In this document: in pieces, positions 8,485-18,128 of the stretch
How the letters are laid out: each line of letters begins with the position of its first letter
Numbering within the stretch: position 1 is the stretch's first letter
NCBI RefSeq assembly: GCF_003612565.1
Contig: NZ_RAZG01000003.1
Location: 1-64,000, forward strand
DNA: 64,000 bases
Direction: 5' to 3'
Source: Roseburia sp. 1XD42-69
GTDB lineage: Bacteria > Bacillota > Clostridia > Lachnospirales > Lachnospiraceae
The notes under the pieces: generated by a model
The model's database searches: none
Told to the model about the DNA's origin: nothing
What the model saw: the letters and a program-made list of their open reading frames with translations, nothing else
Position numbers and translations under genes: made by a program

Positions 8485-10902
8485 ATGAGAAAAAAACTAA
8501 GCGCATTTCTCCTTGCGGGGATTTTGTTTTTTGCAGGGGGAACAGAGGGGGTATTAGCGGCACAGGCAGGATCCGGCAGTGAGAAAATCATTCAGGATAC
8601 GGTTTCTGACGAGGGTGATATCTCCCCAAATGCAGGAGGACTTAAGCCCTTTATACATGTAAAAGTGGATAAACCGGAAAATAAAGAGGTTTACAGGAAA
8701 TCAGAGGGTGGAAAAAGCAAGCGTTCCAAAGAATACAGTTCTGTGTATGATGTTTATTCCACAAACTTTTATTATAACCAGTTGAATAGTAATGAAAGAG
8801 TGCTGTGGGACCAGTTAGATAATATGTGTCTTGGGTATCTTGCTGGGACAGAGAGCCTTACAGATAGGGAGACTTATAATCAGAATGGTTTATCTTTCAA
8901 TTATTATACTACAAAATATGTGGAATTTACTAATATGAGTGTAAATGAAGCATGGCAGGTGGTGGATTTGTTTCGTTATTCAAATCCTCAATACTATTTT
9001 CTTCAGCTGCTGTCACCTGCATATGTGGGAAATAACAGCGGGATGGTTGCATTGACAGTGTTTGATGCATTTGGAAACGGAAGTTCCAGAGCAGCGGCAA
9101 CCCGTAATATGTTTAGTGAGGTAAACAGTTGGATGTCTCAGATAAACAGTCAGTCCAGTGAGGTTTTGAAAGAGAAAATGGCACATGACTTAATCTGTAA
9201 AAATGTGAAATATGATCCGGGATATGAAGACACCAATATAAAACAGAATGAATATAATCAGTCGGCATATTCAGTTTTTATAGAAAAAGTAACAGTGTGT
9301 GCCGGATATTCCCAGGCAATGCAGTTGTTGATGAATGGGGCGGGGATTGATTGCGGCGTTGTTACAAGTGATGACCATGAATGGAATATCATTAAGTTGA
9401 ATAATACTTGGTACTATGTGGATTGTACCTGGGACGACATGGATGGAAATCAGGGATATGATGTAATGTATCAGTATTTTAACCGAAGTAAGTCCCAATT
9501 TTTAAAAGATACTAATTTTATTCATCATGTCACAGAAAACTTTTGGAATAAATACCTTCCGAATCTGGATATTCATGATTCCGGGGCAACATTTTCTGAT
9601 TATGGAACAATATACGGCACAATTGGTCAGTTGGCAGCGCCGATGATAACAGTTTCTGGAAGGCAGGTTTCGATAACCGCACAGCCGGGAACTAATATTT
9701 ATTATACTTTAAATAAAGAGGATCCCAGGGATTCCTTTACCAGATCAATACGTTATACAAAACCTTTTCAAATGACAGCAGAGGGAACTGTCCGGGCAGT
9801 TGCCACAGCTAGTGGGTATTTTGACAGTCCGGTTGCTGAAGTGGTGGTTGCAAAAGATAATTTTAAGCCTCAGGTTATGCCACAGCCTGTTATGGGAAAT
9901 GAATTTATATTGAATGGTCCGGAAGGTGACTTTGACTCATCAAATTACTTATATAGAAATGCAGTGTTACTGGTTATGGGGAATTCAGAATGTTACAATA
10001 CTCTCAGCGCCATTAGCCGTCTTCAAAGTGAAATCCCCGGGTTGTATCAGTCCGGCACTGAGGTTCTTATTTCTATCATGGATGCGCAGGAAGAGGAGGA
10101 TTTAGAAGAACTTAGGAGATTGTATCCTTCCATGCATTTTACGTATGGGGACTATGGTTTATTATGGGACAATTTAGAAGAAGTCGGTTTATTGGATGAG
10201 ATATATTTCCCGGCAATATTCTTATATGATTCCACAGGCAGGATTGTGTATTATTCCACTGATTATGTGGAAGATATTTCTTTATTGGCAGAGCTTGTCC
10301 GTAGTCTGGGAACGGGTAATCCTATTCCGGCCCCTGAGAAAGACCAGGATGAAGAGGAAGAACCGATGAAAGTCAGAAAGCTGACGATAACGGCCATTTC
10401 CAAGCAGATTGCAGCAGGAAAGAAAGTGAATCTTAAGACAGAGGTATTTCCAAAGAATGCTGACAATAAAAAAGTTACATGGAAAACCAACAATAAAAAA
10501 TATGCAACGGTAAACGCAAAAGGTATTGTCACTACGAAAAAAGCCGGAGCAGGAAAAACGGTGACGATTACAGCGAAATCCACGGATGGAAGCGGTGTTT
10601 CCTCTTCTATTAAATTAAAGTTGATGAAACATGGGGTAACTGGGATAAAAATTAAAGATGCACCGAAAAAATTAGCGGCAGGAAAAAGTGCCACATTGCG
10701 GGCTGTTGTAAAAACAAATGGAAAGTCGGCAAATAAAAAACTAAATTGGAAAAGCAGTAATGAAAAATATGCTACCATAAGCCAAAAAGGAAAATTAAAA
10801 GTTAAGAAGGCTGGAATAGGGAAAAGCGTGAAGATAACCGCCTTATCTACAGATGGAACGAATAAAAAGGCAACTGTAAAAATTTTAATAAAGAAAAAAT
10901 AG
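8485..10902 (+). CDS. secreted transglutaminase-like protein with chitobiase-type, thioredoxin-like and two Big2 domains
   Basis: 805 aa with a signal peptide (K-K-L-S-A-F-L-L-A-G..., cut likely after A-L-A-A or V-L-A-A near 26). A transglutaminase-like core has Cys272 (VTVCAGYSQAM), His298 (DDHEWNI) and Asp313 (YYVDCTWDD). Next comes a beta-sandwich of the chitobiase C-terminal type (IYYTLNKEDP), then a thioredoxin-fold-like stretch (about 475-610) without a CxxC, then two bacterial Ig-like (Big2) repeats rich in Lys (about 625-805; KVTWKTNNKKYATV and KLNWKSSNEKYATI). It is probably a secreted cell-wall-associated protein that acts on or binds peptides or glycans. The next gene is a paralogue. 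RBS GGGAGG. No LPXTG motif. Confidence 0.85.
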   Translation: MRKKLSAFLLAGILFFAGGTEGVLAAQAGSGSEKIIQDTVSDEGDISPNAGGLKPFIHVKVDKPENKEVYRKSEGGKSKRSKEYSSVYDVYSTNFYYNQLNSNERVLWDQLDNMCLGYLAGTESLTDRETYNQNGLSFNYYTTKYVEFTNMSVNEAWQVVDLFRYSNPQYYFLQLLSPAYVGNNSGMVALTVFDAFGNGSSRAAATRNMFSEVNSWMSQINSQSSEVLKEKMAHDLICKNVKYDPGYEDTNIKQNEYNQSAYSVFIEKVTVCAGYSQAMQLLMNGAGIDCGVVTSDDHEWNIIKLNNTWYYVDCTWDDMDGNQGYDVMYQYFNRSKSQFLKDTNFIHHVTENFWNKYLPNLDIHDSGATFSDYGTIYGTIGQLAAPMITVSGRQVSITAQPGTNIYYTLNKEDPRDSFTRSIRYTKPFQMTAEGTVRAVATASGYFDSPVAEVVVAKDNFKPQVMPQPVMGNEFILNGPEGDFDSSNYLYRNAVLLVMGNSECYNTLSAISRLQSEIPGLYQSGTEVLISIMDAQEEEDLEELRRLYPSMHFTYGDYGLLWDNLEEVGLLDEIYFPAIFLYDSTGRIVYYSTDYVEDISLLAELVRSLGTGNPIPAPEKDQDEEEEPMKVRKLTITAISKQIAAGKKVNLKTEVFPKNADNKKVTWKTNNKKYATVNAKGIVTTKKAGAGKTVTITAKSTDGSGVSSSIKLKLMKHGVTGIKIKDAPKKLAAGKSATLRAVVKTNGKSANKKLNWKSSNEKYATISQKGKLKVKKAGIGKSVKITALSTDGTNKKATVKILIKKK

Positions 10903-10915
10903 CAATGTGTACCGA

Positions 10916-10963
10916 CCTTACTGATTTTTTATTGACAACAGAGAATCAGTAAGGTTTATTTAT
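10916..10963 (+). terminator. intrinsic terminator
   Basis: CCTTACTGATT (10916-10926) pairs with AATCAGTAAGG (10944-10954), followed by a T-rich tract. It separates the two paralogues, which are therefore independent transcription units. Confidence 0.8.
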
Positions 10964-11008
10964 TCGCTTTGTTAATGTAAATATCCATGCCAAAAAAGAA
11001 AGTCAGAG

Positions 11009-11037
11009 TAGACAAACAGTATATTTTCCATTACAAT
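11009..11037 (+). promoter_or_regulatory. promoter of second transglutaminase-like gene
   Basis: TAGACA (11009-11014), 17-bp spacer, TACAAT (11032-11037). Spacer and downstream leader closely match those at 8426-8484, so the promoter was duplicated with the gene. Confidence 0.65.
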
Positions 11038-11071
11038 GGAGAGAGGAAAACATGAGAAAAGGGAGGATACT

Positions 11072-12976
11072 ATGAGAAAAAAACTAAGTGCATTTCTCCT
11101 TGTAGGAATTTTGTTTTTTGCAGGGAGGGCAGAAGGGATATCAGCGGCGCAGATAAGCAGCGGAGACGGAAAAGAATATGTTCAGGAAGAAGTTTTTCCG
11201 GAGTATGATATTCCTAAGAACACCGGCGGTGCAATGCAGTTAATCCGTATGGAGGCAGAACAGCCGGAAGAATCAGAAATTTATAAGGGGACCAGAAGTG
11301 GAAAAAGCAAAGGCTCTAAATCGTACAGTTCCCCTTATGATGCCTATTCCACTAATTTTTATTACAATCAGTTAAACAGTAATGAAAAGGCACTATGGGA
11401 TAAGTTTGATTCAATGTGTTTCGGTTATCTTACAGGAACTGAAACATTGAGAAGCAGAGACTCGTATAATGAGGATGGAATGAATTTTGACTACTATGTT
11501 ACAAAATTTGTTGCTTATTCAAATATGAGCCGTGAACGGGCGTGGAATGTGGCTGCTTTATTTCGGTATTCTAATCCACAGTACTATTTTCTGCAGCTGC
11601 TGGCACCGGCTTCCAAAGGGGTAAATGGCGGGCTGATTGCACTATCCATTTACGATAACTTTGGAAATGGTGCCGCAAGAGCAGCGGCAACCCGGGATAT
11701 GTTTAGTGTTGTAAATAGCTGGATGGCAGAAATAAACAGTCAGCCAAATGAACTATTAAAGGAGAAAAAGGCTCATGATTTGATATGCACGAATGTGCAA
11801 TATGACCCTGGTTATGCAAATCCTGGCATAAAACAAAACGAGTACAATCAGTCTGCTTATTCTACATTTATAGACAAAGTTACTGTTTGTGCAGGGTATA
11901 CACAGGCTATGGCTCTTTTAATGAATGGGGCAGGGATTGACTGTGGAACAGTTACCAGTTTTGATCATCAGTGGAATATTATTAAGTTAAATAATACCTG
12001 GTATTATGTAGATCTTACATGGGATGATACAGATGGAAAGATTCAGGGTCATCCGGAGATTCAAGTGGTTTATAATTATTTTAACCGTAGTAAGGCATTT
12101 TATATGAGTGACCAGGATTATGTGCATCATGTTCCGGAGAGTTATTTTAATCCATATCTGCCTAATTTGGACGTGCATGACTCCGGGGCAAGTCTAATAG
12201 ACTACGGATCTATCAATGGGAATGTGACTCCTTTGACAGCACCGGTAATTACTGTTTCAGGAAGTAAGGTAACGATACAGGCTCAGCCAGGAGTAAATAT
12301 TTATTACACTTTAAATAACGATGATCCAAAAGATTCTTATACCAGATCCATTCGTTATACGGGACCTTTTAAATTGTCATCTGCAGCAACTATTCGGGCA
12401 GTTGGTGTAGCAAGCGGATATATTGACAGCCCCGTGGCACAAAGGACAGTTAAAAAAGTTACAGTAAAATTAAATGCTAATGGTGGTTATATCGGCAAAA
12501 CAAGCGTAAAGTCTAAAAGCAAATCTTTATTTAGAGGGGATACTTACGGCAAACTGGACACTCCAAAGAGAAAGGGCGGCTATGCATTTCTGGGATGGTA
12601 CACGAAAAAATCCGGAGGCAAACTGATAAGTTCCACATCCAAAGTTACGGGCAGCACGACTCTTTATGCCCACTGGGCAAAGATGAAGCCTAAGAGTACT
12701 TCTATCTCCAAGTTAAAGAGCAGCAAGTCCGGACAGCTTACGGTAACGATTAAAAAGGTCAGCTCGGCAAACGGTTATCAGGTAAAATATTCCCTGAACA
12801 AAAGTATGAAGTCTGCAAAGACAAGGAATATCAGCACAAACAGTACGACGATCACAAAGCTGAAAAAGAACAAAACCTATTATGTTCAGGTGCGCATGTA
12901 TCAGAAGGATTCCGTAAGCGGCAAAAAACAGTACGGTTCCTGGAGCAGGACAAAGAGTGTAAAAGTAAAGAAATAA
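11072..12976 (+). CDS. secreted transglutaminase-like protein with InlB-type repeat and fibronectin-III-like domain
   Basis: Paralogue of the preceding gene (634 aa). The signal peptide and first ~430 residues are closely similar. Triad Cys273 (VTVCAGYTQAM), His299 (FDHQWNI), Asp314 (YYVDLTWDD), then the same chitobiase-type sandwich. After that the proteins differ: this one has an InlB B-repeat-like unit (GGYAFLGWYTKKSGG ... TTLYAHWAK, about 465-535) and a C-terminal fibronectin-III-like domain (GYQVKYS ... YYVQVRMY). ATG 11072 is chosen because it follows the same GGGAGG leader as the first paralogue; an upstream ATG at 11036 lies within the promoter. Likely surface-attached, acting outside the cell. 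Confidence 0.85.
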   Translation: MRKKLSAFLLVGILFFAGRAEGISAAQISSGDGKEYVQEEVFPEYDIPKNTGGAMQLIRMEAEQPEESEIYKGTRSGKSKGSKSYSSPYDAYSTNFYYNQLNSNEKALWDKFDSMCFGYLTGTETLRSRDSYNEDGMNFDYYVTKFVAYSNMSRERAWNVAALFRYSNPQYYFLQLLAPASKGVNGGLIALSIYDNFGNGAARAAATRDMFSVVNSWMAEINSQPNELLKEKKAHDLICTNVQYDPGYANPGIKQNEYNQSAYSTFIDKVTVCAGYTQAMALLMNGAGIDCGTVTSFDHQWNIIKLNNTWYYVDLTWDDTDGKIQGHPEIQVVYNYFNRSKAFYMSDQDYVHHVPESYFNPYLPNLDVHDSGASLIDYGSINGNVTPLTAPVITVSGSKVTIQAQPGVNIYYTLNNDDPKDSYTRSIRYTGPFKLSSAATIRAVGVASGYIDSPVAQRTVKKVTVKLNANGGYIGKTSVKSKSKSLFRGDTYGKLDTPKRKGGYAFLGWYTKKSGGKLISSTSKVTGSTTLYAHWAKMKPKSTSISKLKSSKSGQLTVTIKKVSSANGYQVKYSLNKSMKSAKTRNISTNSTTITKLKKNKTYYVQVRMYQKDSVSGKKQYGSWSRTKSVKVKK

Positions 12977-13001
12977 AGGAAACAGATGAAAATGGGAAAG
13001 G

Positions 13002-13029
13002 GGCAGAATCGTTTCGATTCTGCCTTGTT
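13002..13029 (+). terminator. hairpin terminator (weak T tract)
   Basis: GGCAGAATCG (13002-13011), loop TTT, CGATTCTGCC (13015-13024), then TTGTT. It probably ends the second transglutaminase transcript. It argues that the next gene starts at 13058 rather than at the upstream ATG 12986, which is before the hairpin. Confidence 0.6.
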
Positions 13030-13057
13030 CCTCGTTTATCTCTGGGGTGGATGTGAT

Positions 13058-14827
13058 ATGGATTCAGAAGTAAAGCAGATTTTAAAGTGGGAAAAGGCTC
13101 TTTCTTATGCAGGGTTAATCCTGTGTCCCATAGTAAATTTTTATCTCTTGGAAGGTTATACCCATAACGGGTTTACAGAAGTTCGCCACTGGTCACAGTT
13201 TTTTAATATACTTCTGTTAGAATTATTTGCATGGATTCTATTTTTTGTCTTTAGGAGCGTGGCGGCAGCCCTTCGCACGGAGACAGGAGTACTTATGGTG
13301 TTTGGGCTTATAAATTATTATGTGTACACCTTCCGTTCCCTGCCCCTGGTTCCCTGGGATCTGCTTTCCTTAAAAACGGCGGTCTCTGTTGCGGACAACT
13401 ACGATTTTACCCCCACAGCCCGTATTGTTATGGTGGCACTGCTCTTTGTGCTTTTGCTTTTTTTAGAGGGATTTTGTAAGTTGAAGCTGGAAAAATCAAA
13501 GTGGAAAGGATGCCTGATAGGGGCATGTATTCTTTTAGCGCTTACCTGTACGTTTACCAATATTCTGCAGAAAGAAGATTTCCAGAACCGGCATCGGATG
13601 TACAATAAGTTGTTTACTCCGGTTTTTATGTGGCAGGTGAACGGTCTTGTGCTCACCTGGGTGATGGATATGCCATTTCTCACAGTGGACAAACCTTCCG
13701 GATATAACAGCAGAGAGGCCCAGGAGCTTTTGGCACAATATGAAAATGAATCTGAAATTGTTTTAAAAGAAGGGGAAATGCCCAATATTATAGTGGTGAT
13801 GGACGAGGCATTTTCCGATTTATCTGTTTTGGGGGGATTTTCTGCCAGTGAGGATGCTATGCCTTACTTCCATGAAATGCAAAAAACGGAAAAAAACCTA
13901 TTGACAGGATATTTAAACGTTTCTGTTTGCGGGGGAAATACAGCCAATACGGAGTTTGAATTTTTAACAGGAAACACAATGGCCTTTCTTCCCCAAGGAT
14001 CTATTCCCTACCAGCAGTATGTAAAAGAGGAAACAGATGCTGTTCCCAGGTATTTGAAAAGTCTTGGGTATGAGACTTACGGGATACATCCCTACCATGC
14101 AGGGGGATGGGACAGAGATAAGGTTTATCCATTGCTGGGTTTTGAAAATTCTCTGTTTCTGCCGGATTTTACCCGGGCATCATATCTGCGGAAATATGTG
14201 GATGATGCATCCTGTTTTAATAAAATAATCGATATCTATGAAAATAGGCAGGCGCCGGCTTTTATTTTTGCCGTCACGATGCAGAACCATGGTTCTTATT
14301 CAGAAAGCTATGAAAATTTTACTCCACATATAAGCGTTGAGGGAAAAAATTCGTTCTCCCTTTCGATGTATCTCTCCCTGGTACAAAAGACGGACCAGGC
14401 GTTTCGGGATATGATAGAATATTTTTCCTTGGAAAAAGACCCGGTGATGGTAGTGTTTTTTGGAGACCACCAGCCAAGTGATACGGTAGCGGAGCCGATT
14501 CTGGAGTTAAATGGAACCACTTATAAGACATTGTCCCAGGATATGAGGGATAAGCGTTATCAGGTGCCTTATGTAATCTGGACTAATTATGAGTCGGAGG
14601 GGGGAAAGATGGATACCAGTGCGAATTATCTGGCAGGGGAGATGATGAGGCGGGCAGGCCTGCCCCTGCCTGCTTACCACAGCTTTTTGCAGGAACTGAA
14701 AGAGGAGTATCCGGTGATTTCCGGGCAGAGAATAGCGGACAGCAAAGGGGAGAGGGCAGAGAAGAAGAATTTTGGGGAGAAGTTAAAACAGTACCAGAAA
14801 CTGCAGTATTATGAGATGTTTGAATAG
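13058..14827 (+). CDS. LtaS-like membrane sulfatase-fold phosphoglycerol transferase
   Basis: About 589 aa: N-terminal transmembrane helices (to about residue 190), then an extracytoplasmic sulfatase-type domain. Metal and catalytic features: VMDEAFSD, Thr295 in CGGNTANTEFEF (the position of the catalytic threonine of LtaS), QNHGSYSE and FFGDHQPS. LtaS-type enzymes transfer glycerol phosphate from phosphatidylglycerol to build lipoteichoic acid or related polymers; close relatives modify other glycans. I use ATG 13058, behind GGGGTGG. The gene lies 12 bases before a YfhO-type gene, which supports a role in teichoic-acid-like envelope polymers. Confidence 0.85.
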   Translation: MDSEVKQILKWEKALSYAGLILCPIVNFYLLEGYTHNGFTEVRHWSQFFNILLLELFAWILFFVFRSVAAALRTETGVLMVFGLINYYVYTFRSLPLVPWDLLSLKTAVSVADNYDFTPTARIVMVALLFVLLLFLEGFCKLKLEKSKWKGCLIGACILLALTCTFTNILQKEDFQNRHRMYNKLFTPVFMWQVNGLVLTWVMDMPFLTVDKPSGYNSREAQELLAQYENESEIVLKEGEMPNIIVVMDEAFSDLSVLGGFSASEDAMPYFHEMQKTEKNLLTGYLNVSVCGGNTANTEFEFLTGNTMAFLPQGSIPYQQYVKEETDAVPRYLKSLGYETYGIHPYHAGGWDRDKVYPLLGFENSLFLPDFTRASYLRKYVDDASCFNKIIDIYENRQAPAFIFAVTMQNHGSYSESYENFTPHISVEGKNSFSLSMYLSLVQKTDQAFRDMIEYFSLEKDPVMVVFFGDHQPSDTVAEPILELNGTTYKTLSQDMRDKRYQVPYVIWTNYESEGGKMDTSANYLAGEMMRRAGLPLPAYHSFLQELKEEYPVISGQRIADSKGERAEKKNFGEKLKQYQKLQYYEMFE

Positions 14828-14839
14828 AAGGAGATTTTC

Positions 14840-17368
14840 ATGAGCCGGTATAAATTGGGCAGAATCAAGGAGAGAAACAGAGAAAAGGAATACAGGATAT
14901 CACCTGGGGCAGGTATGCATTTGCTGGCCTTTTTTCTCCCTGTGTGTATTTCCCTTGCAATTATGATTCACAATGATGTGTTTCCCTTTGGGGAAAACTG
15001 CATTTTGCACATTGATATGTACCATCAGTATGCCCCCTTTTTTACGGAGCTGATGGATAAGTTAAAACATGGGGAAAGCCTTCTGTACTCTTTTCAGATA
15101 GGCCTGGGATCGGATTTTGTATCTCTTTTTGCCTATTACCTGGCAAGCCCGCTCAACTGGTTTTTAATTCTTTGTCCCAAGGATTATGTGATAGAATTTA
15201 TGACAATTTTAATCGTAATCAAAATTGGACTCTGCGGCGGCAGCTTTGCCTTTTATATTGGGAAACATTTTCATACACAGGATTATATGGCTTCTCTTTT
15301 GGGATGTTTTTATGCCCTGTCCGGGTATATGGCGGCCTACAGTTGGGATATTATGTGGCTGGACTGTCTTGTTTTGGCACCTGTTATTTTCTGGGGACTT
15401 GAGATTTTGGTAAAGGAAAAAAAGACAGGGCTTTATTGTATCAGCCTGGGCATCGCCATACTTTCCAACTTTTATATTGCCATAATGATTTGCATCTATT
15501 CTTTTCTCTATTTCTTAATTCTTTTTTTTGAGGAAAAAGAGAACTTCCGGGGGAAAATAATAACCCTTGGCAGATTTGCACTTTACTCCCTTTTGGCGGG
15601 GCTTATGGGGGCGGTTTTAATTATACCAGAGGCAATTATTTTAAGCTACAGCGGTTCTTCCGGTTTTTCCTTCCCGGAGGGCATGGAGATGTATTTTGAC
15701 CTTGTTTCCCAGCTTGCAAGACACTGTTTTGAGGTGGAGGTGTACACCGGGCGGGACCACTGGCCCAATCTTTACTGCGGCGTGGGAACTCTGCTGCTGG
15801 TTATCTTGTATTTTATGAACGGGAAAATTTCATGGAAAAAGAAAGTGGTGCGGGTCCTGTTTATTATCTTTTTCTGGTTTAGTTTTTCTAATAATATTTT
15901 GGACTTTATCTGGCATGGGTTTCATTTTCCCGACTCTCTTCCCGGGCGGCAGTCATTTCTGTATATTTTTCTTCTGCTCACATTGGCCTATGAAGCATAT
16001 CATAAACGTGAGGGCAGTGAGACTTACCATGTACTATTTGCTCTGGCGCTTATCTGGGGATTTTTAGCATTGTGCGCCTTTGTGGTAAATGTTGGTATGG
16101 TTACGGCTGAGTCACTGCTTTTCACGGGGGTTTTGGCAGGGGGATACGGGGCTTTGTTTTTTCTGTGGCATTTGGGAAAGAAAGAGTGGAAAAAAGCAGC
16201 CTCCCTCACAGTAGCGGCGCTGGCTGTTATGGAGGTTTATGCAAATTTCAGCCTCACAGGTTTTGATGTTACAAGCCGCACGGCTTATACAAAAAACTGG
16301 GATTCCGTGAAAGGGCTTCTCCGGGAGGTGGAGTCTATGGAAGCTTCCCAGTTTTACCGGGTGGAGGAAATGGAGCGCCTCACCAAAAATGACGCTGCCC
16401 TTTACAATTATTCTTCCTCCACAATTTTTTCTTCTCTTATGAATATCGGTGTGGGAAATTTTTACCGGAAAATGGGAATGGAGGGCGGAAAAAATTTTTA
16501 CAGTTACAGCGGTTCCACGCCCCTAAATTCCGCAATGCTTTCTGTGAAATACCTGATTTCCAAAAGTCCTTATGAAACAAGTCCCCTAAGAACTCTTGCG
16601 GCGGAGGACGGGGAGAATTACATTTACAGGAATCTTTATACCCTGCCCTTGGGATTTATGGTGGAGGAGGATTTTGAAAGCCTTTGGGCGCCCCAGAAGG
16701 GGAGTCCCATATACAATTTAAACCGCATGGTATATTGTTTAGGCGCCAAAGAGGAACTTCTTACGCCTTTAAGCGGGGCCACTACAGTGGAAGACCAAAC
16801 CACAAAAATTCACGTGAAGGAAGACGGATACCTCTATGCTTTGTACGGGGACAAATCCGCCCCAGTGATTACAGTGGCCTGTGGGGAGCGCACCAGGAGA
16901 TTTACCAAGTGCGATCACGGGTATCTTTTGGATTTGGGCTGGTTTCAGGCCGGGGATACGGTGGAAATTACCAATACGTCAAAAGTTGAGGATTTACAGG
17001 TGACCCCATATGTGTTAAATTTATATGCGTTGGGGGAAGCCTATGAGACGCTAAACCGCCAGACCTTTGAGCCGGAGTATTTTTCGGATACAAAAATCAG
17101 AGGAAAAATCAGGGTTGACTGGCCGGGAAACTTGATTTTGTCGATACCCAAAGAGGCCGGATGGAGGGTTTACGTGGATGGGGAAGAGACAGAGTGCAGT
17201 ACTTTTATGGAGAGTTTTATAGAGATTCCATTGAGTGAGGGAGAGCATGAGATTTTTCTTTCGTACCGGACACCGGGGCTTATTTTGGGGGCTGGGCTAA
17301 GTCTTTGCGGCATTGGAATATTTGGGGGGATTTTTATATGGAAAAAGAAGTATGAAAAAGAAAGGTAA
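14840..17368 (+). CDS. YfhO family membrane glycosyltransferase
   Basis: 842 aa polytopic protein of the bacterial YfhO family (GT-C fold). The conserved first loop GENCILHIDMYHQYAPFFTE is present, followed by about a dozen helices to near residue 450. A large extracytoplasmic region comes next and one C-terminal helix before K-K-K-Y-E-K. In Bacilli YfhO-type enzymes glycosylate lipoteichoic acid from an undecaprenyl-linked sugar. Placed 12 bases after an LtaS-like gene, it plausibly decorates the polymer made by that enzyme. RBS GAAGGAG. Confidence 0.85.
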   Translation: MSRYKLGRIKERNREKEYRISPGAGMHLLAFFLPVCISLAIMIHNDVFPFGENCILHIDMYHQYAPFFTELMDKLKHGESLLYSFQIGLGSDFVSLFAYYLASPLNWFLILCPKDYVIEFMTILIVIKIGLCGGSFAFYIGKHFHTQDYMASLLGCFYALSGYMAAYSWDIMWLDCLVLAPVIFWGLEILVKEKKTGLYCISLGIAILSNFYIAIMICIYSFLYFLILFFEEKENFRGKIITLGRFALYSLLAGLMGAVLIIPEAIILSYSGSSGFSFPEGMEMYFDLVSQLARHCFEVEVYTGRDHWPNLYCGVGTLLLVILYFMNGKISWKKKVVRVLFIIFFWFSFSNNILDFIWHGFHFPDSLPGRQSFLYIFLLLTLAYEAYHKREGSETYHVLFALALIWGFLALCAFVVNVGMVTAESLLFTGVLAGGYGALFFLWHLGKKEWKKAASLTVAALAVMEVYANFSLTGFDVTSRTAYTKNWDSVKGLLREVESMEASQFYRVEEMERLTKNDAALYNYSSSTIFSSLMNIGVGNFYRKMGMEGGKNFYSYSGSTPLNSAMLSVKYLISKSPYETSPLRTLAAEDGENYIYRNLYTLPLGFMVEEDFESLWAPQKGSPIYNLNRMVYCLGAKEELLTPLSGATTVEDQTTKIHVKEDGYLYALYGDKSAPVITVACGERTRRFTKCDHGYLLDLGWFQAGDTVEITNTSKVEDLQVTPYVLNLYALGEAYETLNRQTFEPEYFSDTKIRGKIRVDWPGNLILSIPKEAGWRVYVDGEETECSTFMESFIEIPLSEGEHEIFLSYRTPGLILGAGLSLCGIGIFGGIFIWKKKYEKER

Positions 17369-17371
17369 ATT

Positions 17372-17710
17372 ATGACATCAAAAGAATTTGTAGCAACATT
17401 TCATTCAGAATTAAGCGAGTACTGTCCCTGTGTGATTGACTGGGAGGGGCAGGTGCATGAATGTAAAGACTGTCATTTGGACACATTAATTCAGATTAGC
17501 GGTGACGAGAAGTATTTAAATGAGGTGCCGGAGAATATTTCTCCCCTGTTTTATCTCACCGCAAAATTAAAATGTGTTCTGGTAGATTATGAAAATCAGA
17601 TTTACAGTGAGGATTTGTCCCAGGAACAGCGGTATGCTCTTTTGGACTTGTCGGAGGCAAAACTTATTTTATTAAATCCCACGGATATTAAGGGGAAGGT
17701 AACCATATAA
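17372..17710 (+). CDS. small protein with CxC...CxxC cysteines, unknown function
   Basis: 112 aa, starting 3 bases after the YfhO gene, so part of the same operon. I do not recognise the family. Four cysteines near the N-terminus (Cys18, Cys20, Cys31, Cys34: CPC ... CKDC) could bind a metal or form disulfides. No signal peptide or membrane helix; the second half is acidic and Leu-rich. It is followed after 31 bases by a stand-alone receiver domain. Confidence 0.75.
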   Translation: MTSKEFVATFHSELSEYCPCVIDWEGQVHECKDCHLDTLIQISGDEKYLNEVPENISPLFYLTAKLKCVLVDYENQIYSEDLSQEQRYALLDLSEAKLILLNPTDIKGKVTI

Positions 17711-17741
17711 TAAAAAATGCAAAAGGATAAAGGGTGATGGC

Positions 17742-18128
17742 ATGGTTTTACTGGTGGAGGATGATGTATTTAAAGGGAGTCACGAAAAAAGGGCTCTGAA
17801 GCATGTGTATCCGGGAAAAATACTGTGGGAAAAGGATTTTGCCGACGGTATGGAGACACTTAAAAATTACAGCGAGAAGATAGATTTCATTTTTCTGGAT
17901 ATGTATTTTCCATTGGAGTATGGAGAAGTCATATATCCGGAATGCGGTTTGAAATTTTTAAAGGAGATGAACCGGCTGGGATACGGGGGGATTCCTGTTA
18001 TCGTATGTTCTACAGTGCCAATGCAGCTCTTGGGCCACAAGAATGTATTGGGGTGTATTTGTTATCACAGGGAGCTGGATTTGGAGCAGGAAATTATCAG
18101 GATATGGAAAGAGCAGGAATTTATATGA
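17742..18128 (+). CDS. stand-alone CheY-like receiver domain protein
   Basis: 128 aa with a receiver-domain pattern: acidic pair Asp7-Asp8 (VEDD), candidate phospho-acceptor Asp53 (IFLDMYFP) and Ser90/Thr91 (VIVCST). The conserved lysine near the C-terminus is not evident (CICYHRELD). No output domain. It could be a degenerate or non-canonical regulator. Its stop overlaps the start of sfsA (ATGA), indicating translational coupling. RBS AAAGGGTG. Confidence 0.7.
   Translation: MVLLVEDDVFKGSHEKRALKHVYPGKILWEKDFADGMETLKNYSEKIDFIFLDMYFPLEYGEVIYPECGLKFLKEMNRLGYGGIPVIVCSTVPMQLLGHKNVLGCICYHRELDLEQEIIRIWKEQEFI

Noticed and set aside
10263-10778. A 171-codon minus-strand frame.
   Set aside because: Antisense to the Lys-rich Big2 repeats of the transglutaminase-like protein; Phe-rich by complementarity.
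12986-13057. Upstream start (12986) for the LtaS-like gene.
   Set aside because: It would put a terminator hairpin inside the coding region; ATG 13058 has a better ribosome site.
17942-18124. Longer in-frame start for sfsA.
   Set aside because: The extra part overlaps the receiver-domain gene and is not SfsA-like; ATG 18125 forms an ATGA coupling.
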